From Nosema muscidifuracis (lineage: Eukaryota; Microsporidia; Nosematidae), in contig JAIOKI010000021.1 in NCBI GenBank assembly GCA_028335825.1, positions 1-64,000 on the forward strand: 64,000 nucleotides of DNA, in the 5' to 3' direction. The notes beneath the pieces were generated by a model, which made no database searches, was not told the DNA's origin, and was given only the letters and a program-made list of their open reading frames with translations. The stretch's first letter is position 1; every line of letters begins with the position of its first letter. The translations under genes and the position numbers were made by a program. Positions 13,245 through 25,210 of the stretch are shown here, piece by piece.

Positions 13245-14165
13245 TTAATAATAATATTTTGGAAGGTCTTTACAAATATATCTATATACAATCACAATTA
13301 AATTATAAGTTATTATAGCCATCATACTAAATATCATTATAAACATTATCCAATTTGTTCTACATATATTTAAAGATAAAGACAGGATATATAAATAACA
13401 GATATAACTAGAGAATACAAATATCTCCTTCAAAGATAATCTACTCAAAATTCCAACAATAAATCCTAAAATAAATAATGATAATATTATTAACATGTAT
13501 ATATTCCATAATATAGATATCTGTACAACTCCAACTAATAGTATAAATAACATGTCGATCTTTGGATTGAATTTTTCTTTTTGACTTATACTTCTATTAA
13601 GTAAAGTCATAAATATATAAAAAACGAATAATACGTTTAATATACATAACAAATATATATTCTCTAATTCTATACAGTAAATTATCATATAACTACTAAT
13701 AGAATAATTTAAAGCTATAAATGATACAATATTCATGCATCTTCTCAATTCATCAGTATCTCCTATTTTCCTAATTAAGATAAGACTTTTAGGAATTAAA
13801 GATAAGATGAAAATCACTGTTGATGTATTATCAACTACAATCAGAAATTTGTAAGGTATTACATGCAATAATAAAAATCCTATTAAATTAAGAGCAATTA
13901 TAGTAATAAAACTAAGAATATTTATATGATTACATAAAGAGATAAAGCCAAAATGATACCTTATCGAAGTCAATAAAGATATTGATATATCTCCATATAA
14001 ATCATAAAAAGATCTACTTGTATTATTACGAAGTAATTTGTATGCACTATTAATAGTATATGCATTACAATTACTGTTGCTTACCTTAATGATATTGCAG
14101 TATGCCTTTTTGATTTCATCTTGAGTGGCATTTTTGTTGCAATTTAGAATATCATATAGCTGCAT
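13245..14165 (-). CDS. Membrane protein with divergent J-domain, 306 aa
   Basis: A textbook start signal (TTACCCTTAATG) marks the start. Residues 2-59 match a J-domain in layout: YDIL at 4-7, ATQDEIKKAY at 13-22, SAYKLL at 40-45 and FYDLYGD at 53-59. The HPD loop needed to stimulate Hsp70 ATPase is missing; helix II passes straight into SNSNCNAY. From residue 82 on there are about seven hydrophobic segments (roughly 82-104, 107-130, 145-165, 168-190, 204-240 probably double, 247-267, 271-295). It is thus a polytopic membrane protein with a cytosolic J-like head, probably of the ER or another endomembrane. In known biology, J-like proteins without HPD act as adaptors rather than Hsp70 activators. 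No specific orthologue was recognised. Confidence 0.8.
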   Translation of the reverse strand: MQLYDILNCNKNATQDEIKKAYCNIIKVSNSNCNAYTINSAYKLLRNNTSRSFYDLYGDISISLLTSIRYHFGFISLCNHINILSFITIIALNLIGFLLLHVIPYKFLIVVDNTSTVIFILSLIPKSLILIRKIGDTDELRRCMNIVSFIALNYSISSYMIIYCIELENIYLLCILNVLFVFYIFMTLLNRSISQKEKFNPKIDMLFILLVGVVQISILWNIYMLIILSLFILGFIVGILSRLSLKEIFVFSSYICYLYILSLSLNICRTNWIMFIMIFSMMAIITYNLIVIVYRYICKDLPKYYY

Positions 14166-15759
14166 TAAGGGTAAGCATCAATGAAATTATTTATAGAATA
14201 AATATCAATTTTTTTATTTTTAATTTGTTGTTATTTACAAATTTATTAATTATTATCTAAATTTCAGATCGATATATCTCTTATGATAAAGAGAAGTTTA
14301 ATGAAACAATATTATCAAAATTCATCTTTTTAATTATGATCTTTTATATTAAAATATTAAATAAATTAATTACATAATAATATAAAAGATACGTACAAAT
14401 TAGATATATATTTATGATTTTAAAATAAAAATCATTTAATATTTTTTAAATATTATAACTAATATTAATCTTATGTAAGAACAATGAATATATGATATAC
14501 TATCAAATGATTCATTAATAAATTATAATAAAAATATATCCCTATGACATTTATTTATTTTTGTATGAAATTTAATCTTCATTATTATACAAAGACAGTT
14601 ATGGTCACAAGTTGAATAAATATAATTTTAGACTTATAAATATATTTTCTATTTTAAGTGTATACCAGTATCTTATTCTTTATAATTTTATTAGATTATT
14701 TCACTTCTCGTTTTGAGTAATTCTGATAAATATATTCTGCATTCATATTTCAACGATATGCTTTCAAGAATCTAGTTATATTTTTAATTATGTATTTATT
14801 TCAGTCTCAATTATATACTAAATCTGTACATGTTAATAATCTATTGATACTAGTTAGTTTTAAATGATCACGACGAGTAGGGAAAAATTTAAAATTTTAA
14901 TTTGAAACAGATATATTGAATCTAAAGATATTGATTTTTATTTATGAGCTGATATTAAAATGATACTGATCTATTATGAAAATCGAAAATAGTACAGTAT
15001 AAATATGATTAAATAACAAATTCATTTTTATAAAGTTTTATATGAAATTCTATTTAGCTCAATGATGAATAAACCAGTAATTCACTTTTTTATATGTTTC
15101 ATTATTACAAATCTCTTTATCTAATTCAGTAGCATATTTTCTATAAATTAAACATAAGATATAAGATTTCTTGTATCAATCTATTTCCAAAATAAATTAT
15201 ATTCTTTTATATCTAATTAATTATCGATATATTATTTAAAAAATAAATTTCTTCAAAAAAAGTTAACTTTCATTTCTACTCTATATTATATAAAATATAT
15301 TTCAATTTATAATCAAAATTATACAGCTTAATTAAACATTAATTTTATTCATATTTTCAAAAATTAATGAATTACTAGATTTTAAAATAATTATTTTATT
15401 GTCTTATATATTAAAGAAAAGACTCATTATAAATCATTTTATATATTATTAAAAATAATGTGAATTATACTAGAATAAATTAGATTATATATATCATTTT
15501 TATATTTAACTGAACAATATATTAGATAAAGTAATACTATATATAAGTTGATATAAGAAGAAAACTTAATGTAAGATATAAATTTTTGAGAAATTACATC
15601 ATTATATTAAATCCTCAATTTATAGTAAATTTAAATAATTATCCATTATAAACTAATCTATATACCATGTCCAGATTTGTCATCTAAAAAAGATATTTTT
15701 AAAATAGTAAATTAAATTTTAAAAAGTTTAATGTTAAACATTATAACTATATTACCCAT
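14166..15759. other. Intergenic, 1.6 kb, no supported feature
   Basis: No coding relic long enough to name was found. TATCCCTATG at 14541-14550 resembles a start signal on the plus strand but leads to only about 23 codons, so it is either chance or a dead gene start. Confidence 0.4.
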
Positions 15760-16506
15760 ATGAAAAAGATAAATAGATTTTTTATATTTGTTATAAATTT
15801 ATTATTTATTTCAAACTTTACATTATTTGTTATACAACGTAAAATACTCTTTACAATGAAGAGACCTGTAGTCATGGAAGTACATACTATTTATAACAAT
15901 ATTGATATTTATTTGTTTGATAAAAATAGTTCTACAGATATTATATTCTTCCATGGTTCAATCATTTCAGGTGTTATTTATAAAAAGTTATTGCAAGATA
16001 TGGCTGATAAAACTAATCATAATGTTTTATCATTCAATATGAGGGGTGTATTTAATTCTAGAGGTGTATCATCAGAAAAAGGAATACGAAATGAAGTCAA
16101 TTTATTTTCTGATTTTGTAAAGAAAAGGGGTAAAAAATTAATAGTTTTTGGCCAATCACTTGGTTGTTGTTTAGCTATCCAATTTAGTAGACTGATGAAA
16201 TGTAAAAAAGTTATTTTAGAGAATCCTTTTATTGATTATAAATCAGTTATTAAGTATAAATTTTATTCTTCTATATTTTCATATCTAGTAGTAGATACAT
16301 GGAAGAATACAGATATTAAATATTTAGAAAATGTCTTATTTCTCTTAAGTGATAAAGATACTCTTATAAATAATTCAGAAGGTCTACAGTTGGCTAATAT
16401 GACACATAATAGTTCTATACAATATTTGAAAGAAAGTACTCATTTTGATGCTGCTAGAAATCCAGAGTATTATTCTTTTATAATATCATACCTCAATAAA
16501 ATATAA
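15760..16506 (+). CDS. Alpha/beta hydrolase, membrane-anchored (ABHD13/BEM46-like)
   Basis: The start signal is TTACCCATATG. Residues 7-25 form an N-terminal signal anchor, followed by an alpha/beta-hydrolase fold. The HG oxyanion segment is at 65-66 (IIFFHGS), the nucleophile elbow GQSLG at 131-135 has Ser133, the likely acid is Asp200 in LLSDKDTLI, and His228 sits in STHFD. The spacing (133, 200, 228) fits a complete catalytic triad. The BEM46/ABHD13 group are single-pass serine hydrolases of eukaryotic endomembranes; substrates are not established, and lipid or ester hydrolysis is an inference. At 248 residues it is somewhat shorter than animal ABHD13. This is the clearest conserved housekeeping-type gene in the window and marks where subtelomeric DNA is mixed with core genes. 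Confidence 0.9.
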   Translation: MKKINRFFIFVINLLFISNFTLFVIQRKILFTMKRPVVMEVHTIYNNIDIYLFDKNSSTDIIFFHGSIISGVIYKKLLQDMADKTNHNVLSFNMRGVFNSRGVSSEKGIRNEVNLFSDFVKKRGKKLIVFGQSLGCCLAIQFSRLMKCKKVILENPFIDYKSVIKYKFYSSIFSYLVVDTWKNTDIKYLENVLFLLSDKDTLINNSEGLQLANMTHNSSIQYLKESTHFDAARNPEYYSFIISYLNKI

Positions 16507-16859
16507 TTTTATATTAATATCACATATAACAGAGGGTTAACAATATTTTTACAATATAAACAAATAGTCAAGATAAATATAAATTACAGAAAATAGATCA
16601 ATTATATAAATAGAAGTATTTGAGAAAAATATCAACTTATATAATTATTTAATTAAAAAACTTTTGAATTATTTATTAACTATCTAATTCTATTTATTGA
16701 TATAATAACTTAAAACATTGAATATATTTTAATCTTAAACAAATCATAACTGTATCATTTAAATTTACATGATTTTTTTGAATAATTATCAATTTTGTTC
16801 TAAAACAGTTTGTTTGTTCATAATAAGTATAAAATAATTCTCTTGTATGAACAATTAAA

Positions 16860-17460
16860 ATGACATCATCATATGTTCTTAAACTCACAGTTGAAGAAAA
16901 TGAAACATTATTACTAGCTGATCAATATTCTACTAATGGAGATGTTATTACATTAAATATGTAGTTTTAATACTCAACTATCTAGTAGTGCTACATTCAC
17001 TATTAATTAGTACTTGTTATCTAAATTATATATCATATAGTACTCAGGAGGATTACAAATTTTATAGAAATAGTATGGGTAAAAAATTAAATGTAGTAGA
17101 AGGATCAAATAATGCTAAAGATAAAGTTAAAATTGACGTAAAAGATACAAAGAATAGTGGTGAAAATGACATTTCAAAAACTATAGATACAGTTTAAGTT
17201 GACATAGAAAAAAAATAAAGATACTAATATTTTAGAAGGAACAAATGTTATTGTTGAAAATTATGGGTGGATGAAATCAAGATAATATAACAAAAATAAA
17301 ACCTAAAAAATACATCAATCATTTAACTTTAATATTGTTAGTATCAAAGAAAGGTGATTTAGAATATGGTTATAACTATTCAAAGTCTATCATTATAATA
17401 ACAGAAATAGGGAAGAGAAATAATCTTTTAAAAATAATGAGTGAAACATTTCTACAATAA
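16860..17460 (+). pseudogene. Decayed host gene downstream of the hydrolase
   Basis: The relic begins with an open 34-codon frame from ATG 16860 (MTSSYVLKLTVEENETLLLA...) that ends in TAG. Protein-like sequence continues in other frames: 16988-17197 (TQEDYKFYRNSMGKKLN) and an uninterrupted last 59 codons, 17281-17457, ending at TAA 17458-17460 with KKGDLEYGYNYSKSIIII and IGKRNNLLKIMSETFLQ. At least two frameshifts and one or two stops separate these parts, for an ancestral protein of about 200 residues. No CCC-like signal precedes the ATG. It was probably a nuclear or cytosolic protein, as no signal peptide is seen. No family was recognised. Confidence 0.5.
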
Positions 17461-18499
17461 ACTATATATATATAATATTTAAGTTTTATTATTTTAATTT
17501 ATCTTCTTAATTCTTGTATGAGTAAAAAAATGATATTAAATTTATTTCATTATAATCTTCTTAAATTGATCTTTTAAATATAAATTATTTAATTATTTTT
17601 ATCATTAATTTACTTAATATTATTTTATATTAAATATCTATATGATAAATTTATTAGTATGAATATTTGATTAATGAGTTGTTAATTTCAAATAACTTAG
17701 TCAATTCTTTAGTCAGTATTTTAATACTTAAATAAATTAATATAATTATTAAATAATAAATGTTTGTGTAATTATTTGATAATACAACATTTATTAACAA
17801 GATTATGTCTAGTAGTAGGATAAAAATATTTTCTAATAATTTTTTTATAAAAATGACCCTTCATTTACTTTCTCTTTACAATTGTTATAATTATAGATTA
17901 GAGACTCATACAAAGAATATAAAATAACTGATAATTTGAAAGATACTTTTTTATGCTTTTAAGATAAATATATAAAGTGAAATATTCTTGTTGAAAATAT
18001 ATCATTTCTCATATAATATATAACTATATTTTTACACAAATACTAGAATAGTATCATTCTTCACATCTAAATATCAAGATAATTTACAGACTTTTTCGAG
18101 ATATTCCTTTGTCACATTGGATATTCAAATAAGAATATAGAGAAGAGTTTTAATTTTTAATTATTTCCTCTACTTAAGAAATTCACTATTAAATATGTAA
18201 GTGACAAAATTTAACATTCTTTATAATTATTTCTAGTATACACATAATATTGAATATGCTATAAATTTAAAAAATGTTATACTTCACCTGATATTATCCT
18301 ATGTCTCTCTACTCTATACCATTATTAGATGATATTAAAATTATGATTAATAACCATCTCATGATAAAGTAGATAGATGATTTGATAAAATATTAGATTT
18401 GTTAATTGAACCTTTGATTAGACTAGAAGATAATTTTTAGTGTAATCCTATTTATTTTGTTTCATACTATATTGTAGATTCAAAATCATTAATATCTTT
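17461..18499. other. AT-rich spacer with faint coding traces
   Basis: Short protein-like runs occur around 18050-18120 and 18360-18480 on the plus strand (for example IEPLIRLEDNF), too broken to assign. They lie just outside the duplicated block that starts near 18500. Confidence 0.3.
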
Positions 18500-21089
18500 A
18501 TCTTAATATTAACCATGTTGAAATATAATGGTGTCTTTATATTAAGAAAATATTGTTATTGTTCATATCTTTATTTTTTATTTGTTTAATTGGATTATAT
18601 CATATATATTAAATGCCCTTCAGTTCACAACTTCTGATTTCTTATTTTCAATAGGGTTTCATCTTTTTACATTGGTTTTTATGAAATTTATATTTTAAGA
18701 CAAATAATAGAATTCTTTACATTGAAGATAATGTAATCTTATTTTTAGAATTCAATCTAAATGAAAATATTACAGATGATTAAATAAATTATGTTTCGAA
18801 ATAACTTCAAATTTAAAATTATTATTATAATAATAATTAGATTGATCATAAATTAATTTGTAATTCTTTTTTAATAATAGAAATAAACTAAAAAACATAA
18901 CTTAGATTAATAAATAAAAGCATTAACACAAATATGCAGAAACTTATAAAATATTGATTTATATATTTTATACAAATGAATCTAAAAAGTTGATAAGAAA
19001 TAAAAGACTTTGTAAATTTACAAAAATATCAATATGAAATAAAAGAATTTTTGTTTATTAAATAAATAGTTCTAAAAATTTTATTATTATATGTAACATG
19101 AAAGTATTATTTACATAAATAATATTTAAATTATTTTTTTATTTAAATAATAAATTAACCATCTTCTATGTTCATAAAATAAGCTACTAGTCATAGAAAT
19201 ATTATTTTATATTTTCTTTTACTCATATGAAATTCAATCTTTAATTGAGCTATTTTCTGATTTTTGACATCATATTCTGTTTTTATGTTTTCTAATTTAT
19301 CTACATCTATACATATTGTAAATTTTTTATTATATCATCCTAATTTACATAAAGAATATTATTTTGTATTTTAATGTGTTTATCAATTATAATTTTTTAA
19401 TTAAAAACATTCTCTTATATTTGATCTAGATTTTTAAAAGATAATTAAAATTTAATTTATTATTATTGTATTTGAAAATTAATTTTATAATATTATATAT
19501 TAGAAAAGCTTATCATTAATTGAAAAATTGTTCGATCATTATAATACATGAAAATTGAATTAATTTTTTCTATTTATATTAATACAATTATGTATATAAA
19601 AAAGTATTATTTCAATGTTTTTTTCAGTTATAAATTTATTGATTTCAGAATTTGAATATTGAAAGAAATTAATATATTTTTATTAAGTGATTAATTAAAA
19701 GAATTACATAAATTTGTATATTTTATATCCATAATGTATTTGATAACTCTACATTTTTTGATTATATTTAGTACTAGAAATTTTACTGATGAGATGTATG
19801 TGACAAAAGAGATCCTTCCGAGTAAAGATTATATACTCATTGATTTAGGATCTCTAGATGAATCTGATTTTATTACTGATAAGATAGATAATTATGAAAA
19901 TAATTCAGTTATACGCTATGAGATATTAGAAAGTTACAATGTTATTGATGATTATCTTTCTTTAAATACATATATTGACAATCTTGATCCAAATGTAGAT
20001 AACAATTCTGTTACTTTACCAAATCAATCTTATGAGAACAAACCAGTTAATCTTTTTAATTTTTATAACACAAATATTATTCCAATAGATGATTTTATTA
20101 AGTTCAATAAGACTATTTGTTTGTTTCATAATGATATGGAACAAACCAAATTAGAGTTAAAATATTTATTGAATTTAATAAACAGTAAGAATAATTCTTA
20201 TGTAGTTTATAAAGATATATTATTCAATTCAATGAAGAACTATAAGTTTTTACCAAAAATCTTTCATATTGATAGATTTAATAATACTGATGATATTTAT
20301 GATAGTATTGATTTAATATTTAAATATATGAACTTTTTGAAAGAATTTGATTTTAGTAAATTTAATCTATCACATTTCTGCAACTTTGATGGTAAAAATG
20401 AATTATACCGAATCATTATTAAATTTACAACCATGGATAAATTCAACTTATCTATTTTTTCATTTAGTAAATATAACGTCTCATTTTTAGATAAAATAAC
20501 AAAAGATGTTTATCAAGAAATGAATGATAAGAAAATATCTAAAGAAAAATTAATTTCATGTATAATAGAAAGTATAAATAATATTGAAGACTCTTTAGAC
20601 AAAATTATACTTTACAAATGTTTTTTCGATATTCTTATAAAGAATAATATTTATTGTTTAATTAGACTTTTACTTCATATAATAATGTATTATAGAGAGG
20701 GTAAAGTTTATTTAATAAATACTAATGATTATTTTTTATTCGATAGATTATCATATTTAATTATATGTTGTAATCCTCAGTTGAATATAAATCTAAAATG
20801 TATTTTAAAATATAAAAATAATAAAATTTTAAAATTGTTTTCAGATTATTATCTAACAAAATCAAAAGATTTATTAAGAGAAAATATCGAAATTTATGGA
20901 TTAATTTTAAATTTGATAGATGAAAATCAAACAAATGATTATCGTAACCTATATGATATAGTAATTAATATTAATTTCTACAACAATATAGCAATTAAAT
21001 TTATGTCAAACATGATAATGCAAGGTGTAATAAAGATATTAGAAGATAATAAAATACTTTAATTAATGATTTTGTAGTTCTATAGTTAT
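18500..21089 (+). repeat. Segmental duplication, copy 1 (partner 48328-50796)
   Basis: About 2.5 kb is shared with 48328-50796 in the same orientation: roughly 1.2 kb of non-coding upstream DNA, the whole secreted-protein gene, and about 27 bases after its stop. Easily seen anchors are the CCATCTTCTATGTT run at 19158 and 48893, the TCAGTTC/GGTTCATC stretch at 18620 and 48470, and TTTTGTAGTTCTATAGTTAT after both stop codons. The upstream non-coding part has many small differences and indels, so the duplication is not recent. Confidence 0.85.
19734..21062 (+). CDS. Putative secreted protein, 442 aa, family B copy 1
   Basis: The start follows ATCCATA, a weak CC-type signal conserved at the paralogue. 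The N-terminus (MYLITLHFLIIFSTRN) is a signal peptide and there is no other membrane segment. An acidic N-terminal part (KEILPSKDY, IDLGSLDESDF) leads to an Asn/Asp-rich low-complexity linker at about residues 80-115, then a helical C-terminal part with repeating LL-hydrophobic segments (CLIRLLLHIIMYYREG, YYLTKSKDLLRENIEIYGL) and a conserved tail ending KILEDNKIL. The paralogue at 49432-50769 is nearly identical at both ends but strongly diverged in the middle. No outside family was recognised. Position, signal peptide and paralogy suggest a host-exposed protein under diversifying pressure; that role is inferred. Confidence 0.85.
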   Translation: MYLITLHFLIIFSTRNFTDEMYVTKEILPSKDYILIDLGSLDESDFITDKIDNYENNSVIRYEILESYNVIDDYLSLNTYIDNLDPNVDNNSVTLPNQSYENKPVNLFNFYNTNIIPIDDFIKFNKTICLFHNDMEQTKLELKYLLNLINSKNNSYVVYKDILFNSMKNYKFLPKIFHIDRFNNTDDIYDSIDLIFKYMNFLKEFDFSKFNLSHFCNFDGKNELYRIIIKFTTMDKFNLSIFSFSKYNVSFLDKITKDVYQEMNDKKISKEKLISCIIESINNIEDSLDKIILYKCFFDILIKNNIYCLIRLLLHIIMYYREGKVYLINTNDYFLFDRLSYLIICCNPQLNINLKCILKYKNNKILKLFSDYYLTKSKDLLRENIEIYGLILNLIDENQTNDYRNLYDIVININFYNNIAIKFMSNMIMQGVIKILEDNKIL

Positions 21090-21443
21090 TATCATATTAC
21101 TTTAATATGCATCATTTATTGATTATTTTTAATTTTTTCAAATAATACAAAATAGATTTAATTCATTATTATCAACTATCTATTATTATATATGGTTGAA
21201 ATATTTAGAATAAATTCATTATGGTACTGCTTTGAATGCATCCAGTGAAGAAGAGTGATCCAAGTACATTTCAAATTATAGGGTATTTTAAGCATAGAAG
21301 AATCCCATGATAATTAATGTCAATGTTCTATATCTCATCTTCTTGTTTCAGGTAAATTCTTGTGATTTGAAGTATTGTAATTATTCCGTTATTTTTATCT
21401 TTCTTTTGTTGTTATATACTTTTCTCATAGTTAAGAGTCTAAT

Positions 21444-21870
21444 TTAATAAACAAAATTAAAGATACAAATAAATCTGTAATATCATAATTTAATACAGCT
21501 AATAAATCTTATTACTCTGATGAAATATTAAGTTCTAACAATTGAATATATTCATAATATAATTATTTAATTCTATTTCTTTTACTTATTGTAAATAATA
21601 ATAAACTTTTAATATTAACATATATAGAATTAATAATTTATAAATATCTGTAAGCTACTAAATTTTAAACTAGATATATAATTAACTTCTTTGAAATTAA
21701 GAAAAAACAGAAATCTAATCATCTTTGACACAATAACATACCTTTCTTCTTTGCTTGTATTGAGAAATGTTTACTCAAAGAATAACGAATCGAAATAAAA
21801 CACAAACACAGCTATTAGTCTTCAATAATAATAACAGATCAATAGCTCACTATAATATAATCTTCTTTAA
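21444..21870 (+). pseudogene. Long one-frame coding relic, transposase-like
   Basis: A single plus-strand frame stays protein-like for about 140 codons (NKIKDTNKSVIS, TANKSYYSDEILSSNN, NNIPFFFACIEKCLLKE, SSIIITDQ) with about nine stops, mostly TAA. The segment IPFFFACIEKCLLKE...SSIIITDQ resembles the part of MULE transposases between the first and second catalytic acids. No terminal repeats were found. It differs from the MULE family at 23921. Confidence 0.35.
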
Positions 21871-23479
21871 TTATCTCATTGATTATATGTTACAGTTTTT
21901 GTTTATGTAAATGAAAGTAAAAATGTATTACTATATTGTATAAATCTAGTTATTTTATGTAATTCAGTGTTTCTTTTATAGATGATTTTTTTTGGACTTT
22001 TATTCTAATGAAATAGATATTATAAATAGTAAAAATTTTTATTTTATAGCCTTGTATCATTAATATTTTGTCTTTTAAATATACTTTGTTATTTGAATCT
22101 ATCAAATTATTATATTGATTATCATCACTTCTGATGCATGTTAATATTTCTTTCTAGGTTACATAAACAAATATCTTAGTATGAAAAAAACAATTTTCTA
22201 TTAGATAGTCTAATCAAAACTGTCTTTTAATGTAGATATATTTTTTAATTATTTATATATTATAATTCATTAGTAATAAATAATATTTAGTAAATGTTTA
22301 AGAGTATACGTGAAAAAATAACTTTTTATTTCCAGAGATTTAATATTAACCATCTTAAAATTTTATTTAGAATATATCTATAAGTGTTGAACTGATCAAA
22401 ACTGTGGTCGAGTAGAAAATTAAGTTCTTATGTAAATTAACTCTTCAACATTTCTTTTTTAGTATTATTTATATTTATACATGTCAATAAAATACTTTTG
22501 TAAACTTTATATAAAACTTATAAATTTGCTATATTTCTCAATCAATATATTGATCCACCATATTAACTACTTATCTAATAATTTTTGTAAAATGTATGGT
22601 ATTTGTGCTTTAAACTGACAAAGTATAAATTTATTCTTTAATGAGTATCTTATCAATTCTATTGCAAAGATTTCATATATAAATAATTATAAAAAGGTTT
22701 GCTTTAACCAGAGCATAGCATCATCATAATTTTTTACAAAATAGAAGGCAATTAATCTTTAAGGTCTTATTTTATAGATTCTTTGGAATATTCAAAATGA
22801 TATTCACATTTTTATAAGCTGCGAAATATATTAATTCCATTCTTTAAATTTAAAAATCAATGATATTACATAACTTAATACAATTATATGTTAAATATAT
22901 TTTTCCGTTTTCTAAAACTCTAAAGCAAATATAGTCTAAAAAAAGATAAATGATATCTAAAGGGGTTAAAAAATATTATTTACATCAAAATAAAATAAAT
23001 TTTAGTTTATCATACAATTATATGTATTGTCTCTAAACGAATATTAAATTCAATTTCTATAAATTTTATTTTAAGTAGTCTAAATTAAATTTTAATTATA
23101 TCTATCTCGTTTTTCTTAATATGATTGTATATATGTTGTTAGACAAAAATACATTTAATTTTACTTGTGTTTGTAAATTAAAAATATTAACTTAATAAAT
23201 TTTATTCTTAAATTAAACCTCCACTTTTTAATTAAATTTAATATTCTAATCTATTAAAGTACTTAAAATATTATATATATTTTGAGATTAAATTTCAATA
23301 ATTGAATTATAGTTAAATACTTATTTCATATTTTAATTCTAGTTTCGATTATTTAAAAATGTCGAAATATAAATACAATATACTAGTTAATCACACTACA
23401 TCAATGTATAAAAATAAGTTAATAATTATATTGTATGTGTTCACTTGAGATAGATTAATAACAAACTTTGAACGATGAT
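21871..23479. other. 1.6 kb AT-rich DNA, nothing supported
   Basis: On the minus strand, TTTTTTAACCCCTTTAGATATC near 22955-22975 has the exact form of a start signal with the ATG changed to ATA or lost, so it may mark a dead gene start. No readable coding frame follows it. Confidence 0.35.
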
Positions 23480-23745
23480 ATAGAAAAAAACTAAAGATAG
23501 ATGATTAGACTTAGAAATTATACAGATAAAAGTCATCAAGATGATTTAATAGAGATCAACACTTATAAGCATCAGAAGAGCAAGTTATAAGGATTTTAGT
23601 ACTAATAAAAAGAAATTTAGGATAAATGAAGCTTTAAATCTAAGAGGGTTGATAAAGTGATTCTATATCTAAATGAATACAATTTATCTGCTGAAAAATA
23701 ATTAAAATTGTTAATTCATTTTGTAAAAAAACAAAATAATTAATG
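23480..23745 (+). pseudogene. Unidentified coding relic
   Basis: One plus-strand frame is protein-like (NYTDKSHQDDLIEINTYKHQKSKL, then SKRVDKVILYLNEYNLSAEK and LLIHFVKKQNN). It is broken at several points. It lies just upstream of the MULE copy but outside its terminal repeat. No family was recognised; a mobile-element origin is possible. Confidence 0.3.
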
Positions 23746-23920
23746 TCTAAAAGTGATCATAATTTATTATTCAAGTTCAATTATAATAATTAATATATTT
23801 ATTAAATTTTAAACTAATTTTTATAACATTTGTTGTAATGCACCAGCAGTGATATAAAATTACATATCTTATAAAAAATGAACTATTATGAATTAAAATA
23901 TTCTGTATATGAAAACCGAT

Positions 23921-25183
23921 GATTTCGCAAAATACTTGACAAATTTAGTCCTATATTATGTAATTCTATTGGATAAACTGATAGAAAAAAACAAGTATTT
24001 GTATAGATGATTTTTTTTATAGGTACCAATATAATGATCTCTTGAAAATACTTCAATATAACTTATAAAATAAAGTGGTTGGTATATACAAACTACAGAT
24101 TTCAATGATTTCTTAAATTTCAAATATAGAGAAATACTTGCTAATTCATCATTTATTTCATCAAATGAAATCTATAGTAGTGTTTTTAGAACCTTTTGTG
24201 ACATTATTAGTTTGGTTCTGTCATAATGACAAGATGTATCATTGATATTGTAAATTTCTCTATTTTATGGTAATGTCTGATTGTATGCTATTTACTAGCA
24301 TTTAAGATTCAACTAATTTTTATATTACTTAATTAATTTCAACAGATGGCTGAAGCTTATTCTTAAATAGAGGATTAGATTGAGAAAAGAAGATTGTTGA
24401 TTGTAATATATAATATCAAAGAAGATTTTTATTGATGAGACTTTTAAGTGGTTATATGAAGCATATGTCATACATAGATATTTCAATAAATAAAGTTTTC
24501 CTATGGTATATTGTTTTTCGAATAAAAATGAATAAATTTATGTTAATGTCTTCAATATAATTAATCCTTTTTGGTTAATCACCTAGTAGATTTTCTCAAT
24601 TTCTCAAATTACAGGTCTCTTCTTTTCATTGTAGATAAACTACATGAAGATTTGTTTAGAACTTGTTTCATAATATAACCAACAGTGAAATTTTTTCAGA
24701 CTTGGTATTGATGATCACTTCTTCAGCTCTAGTTATAATTGATGAAGATTGGAAGTACATAAGGATTTTATATATTTTTATGATGAAAACTTATTTAATT
24801 ATGTAAAAAAAAAATTGTAGATCATTGTTTTGATAGATAAATATAATACTTTTAAACTGGAAATAATAATGCTGACTAATGATATTCTTAAAATTGAATA
24901 ATCTAATTAATTTCACTTTCTTAGAGGTTCTATATACTCAGAGATATTCAAATATTGAATAAAATAGAAAGAAATAGAATGATTACAGGATTAAAGTCAA
25001 AAATCGAAAGAAATAATATGTTGATTATGAAAGCGAGATTATGAGATTACAATGGATCTTTTATTACATGTCTAATTAAGTCAAAAGAACTTCTGTGTGG
25101 TTTGAAAGGGGCAATTATATTTTATGTTAAATATTTTTTATGGTATTATTTTTTGGATAATTTTGAGGGTTTTGTGAAATAAC
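23921..25183 (+). mobile_element. MULE DNA transposon, copy 1 (decayed)
   Basis: The ends are defined by an inverted repeat: GATTTCGCAAAAT at the left and GAGGGTTTTGTGAAAT at the right, giving about 1.26 kb. Inside, at 24429, one frame reads FIDETFKWLYEAYVIHRYF and then SFPMVYCFSNKNE, matching the first-catalytic-acid block of Mutator-like transposases (consensus DGTFK...QLYTIH...P.VYAL...K). Asp of FIDE is the expected catalytic acid. A C-terminal block at 24970-25110 matches the copies at 36975-38087. The transposase starts after a GTCCTATATTATG signal. It carries many stops and frameshifts and is dead. Confidence 0.75.
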
Positions 25184-25210
25184 GAACAAATAGAAAATAA
25201 AATTACCCCT

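Noticed and set aside
16694-16888. 64-aa minus-strand ORF
   Set aside because: No start signal, and it overlaps the plus-strand relic whose sequence is more protein-like.
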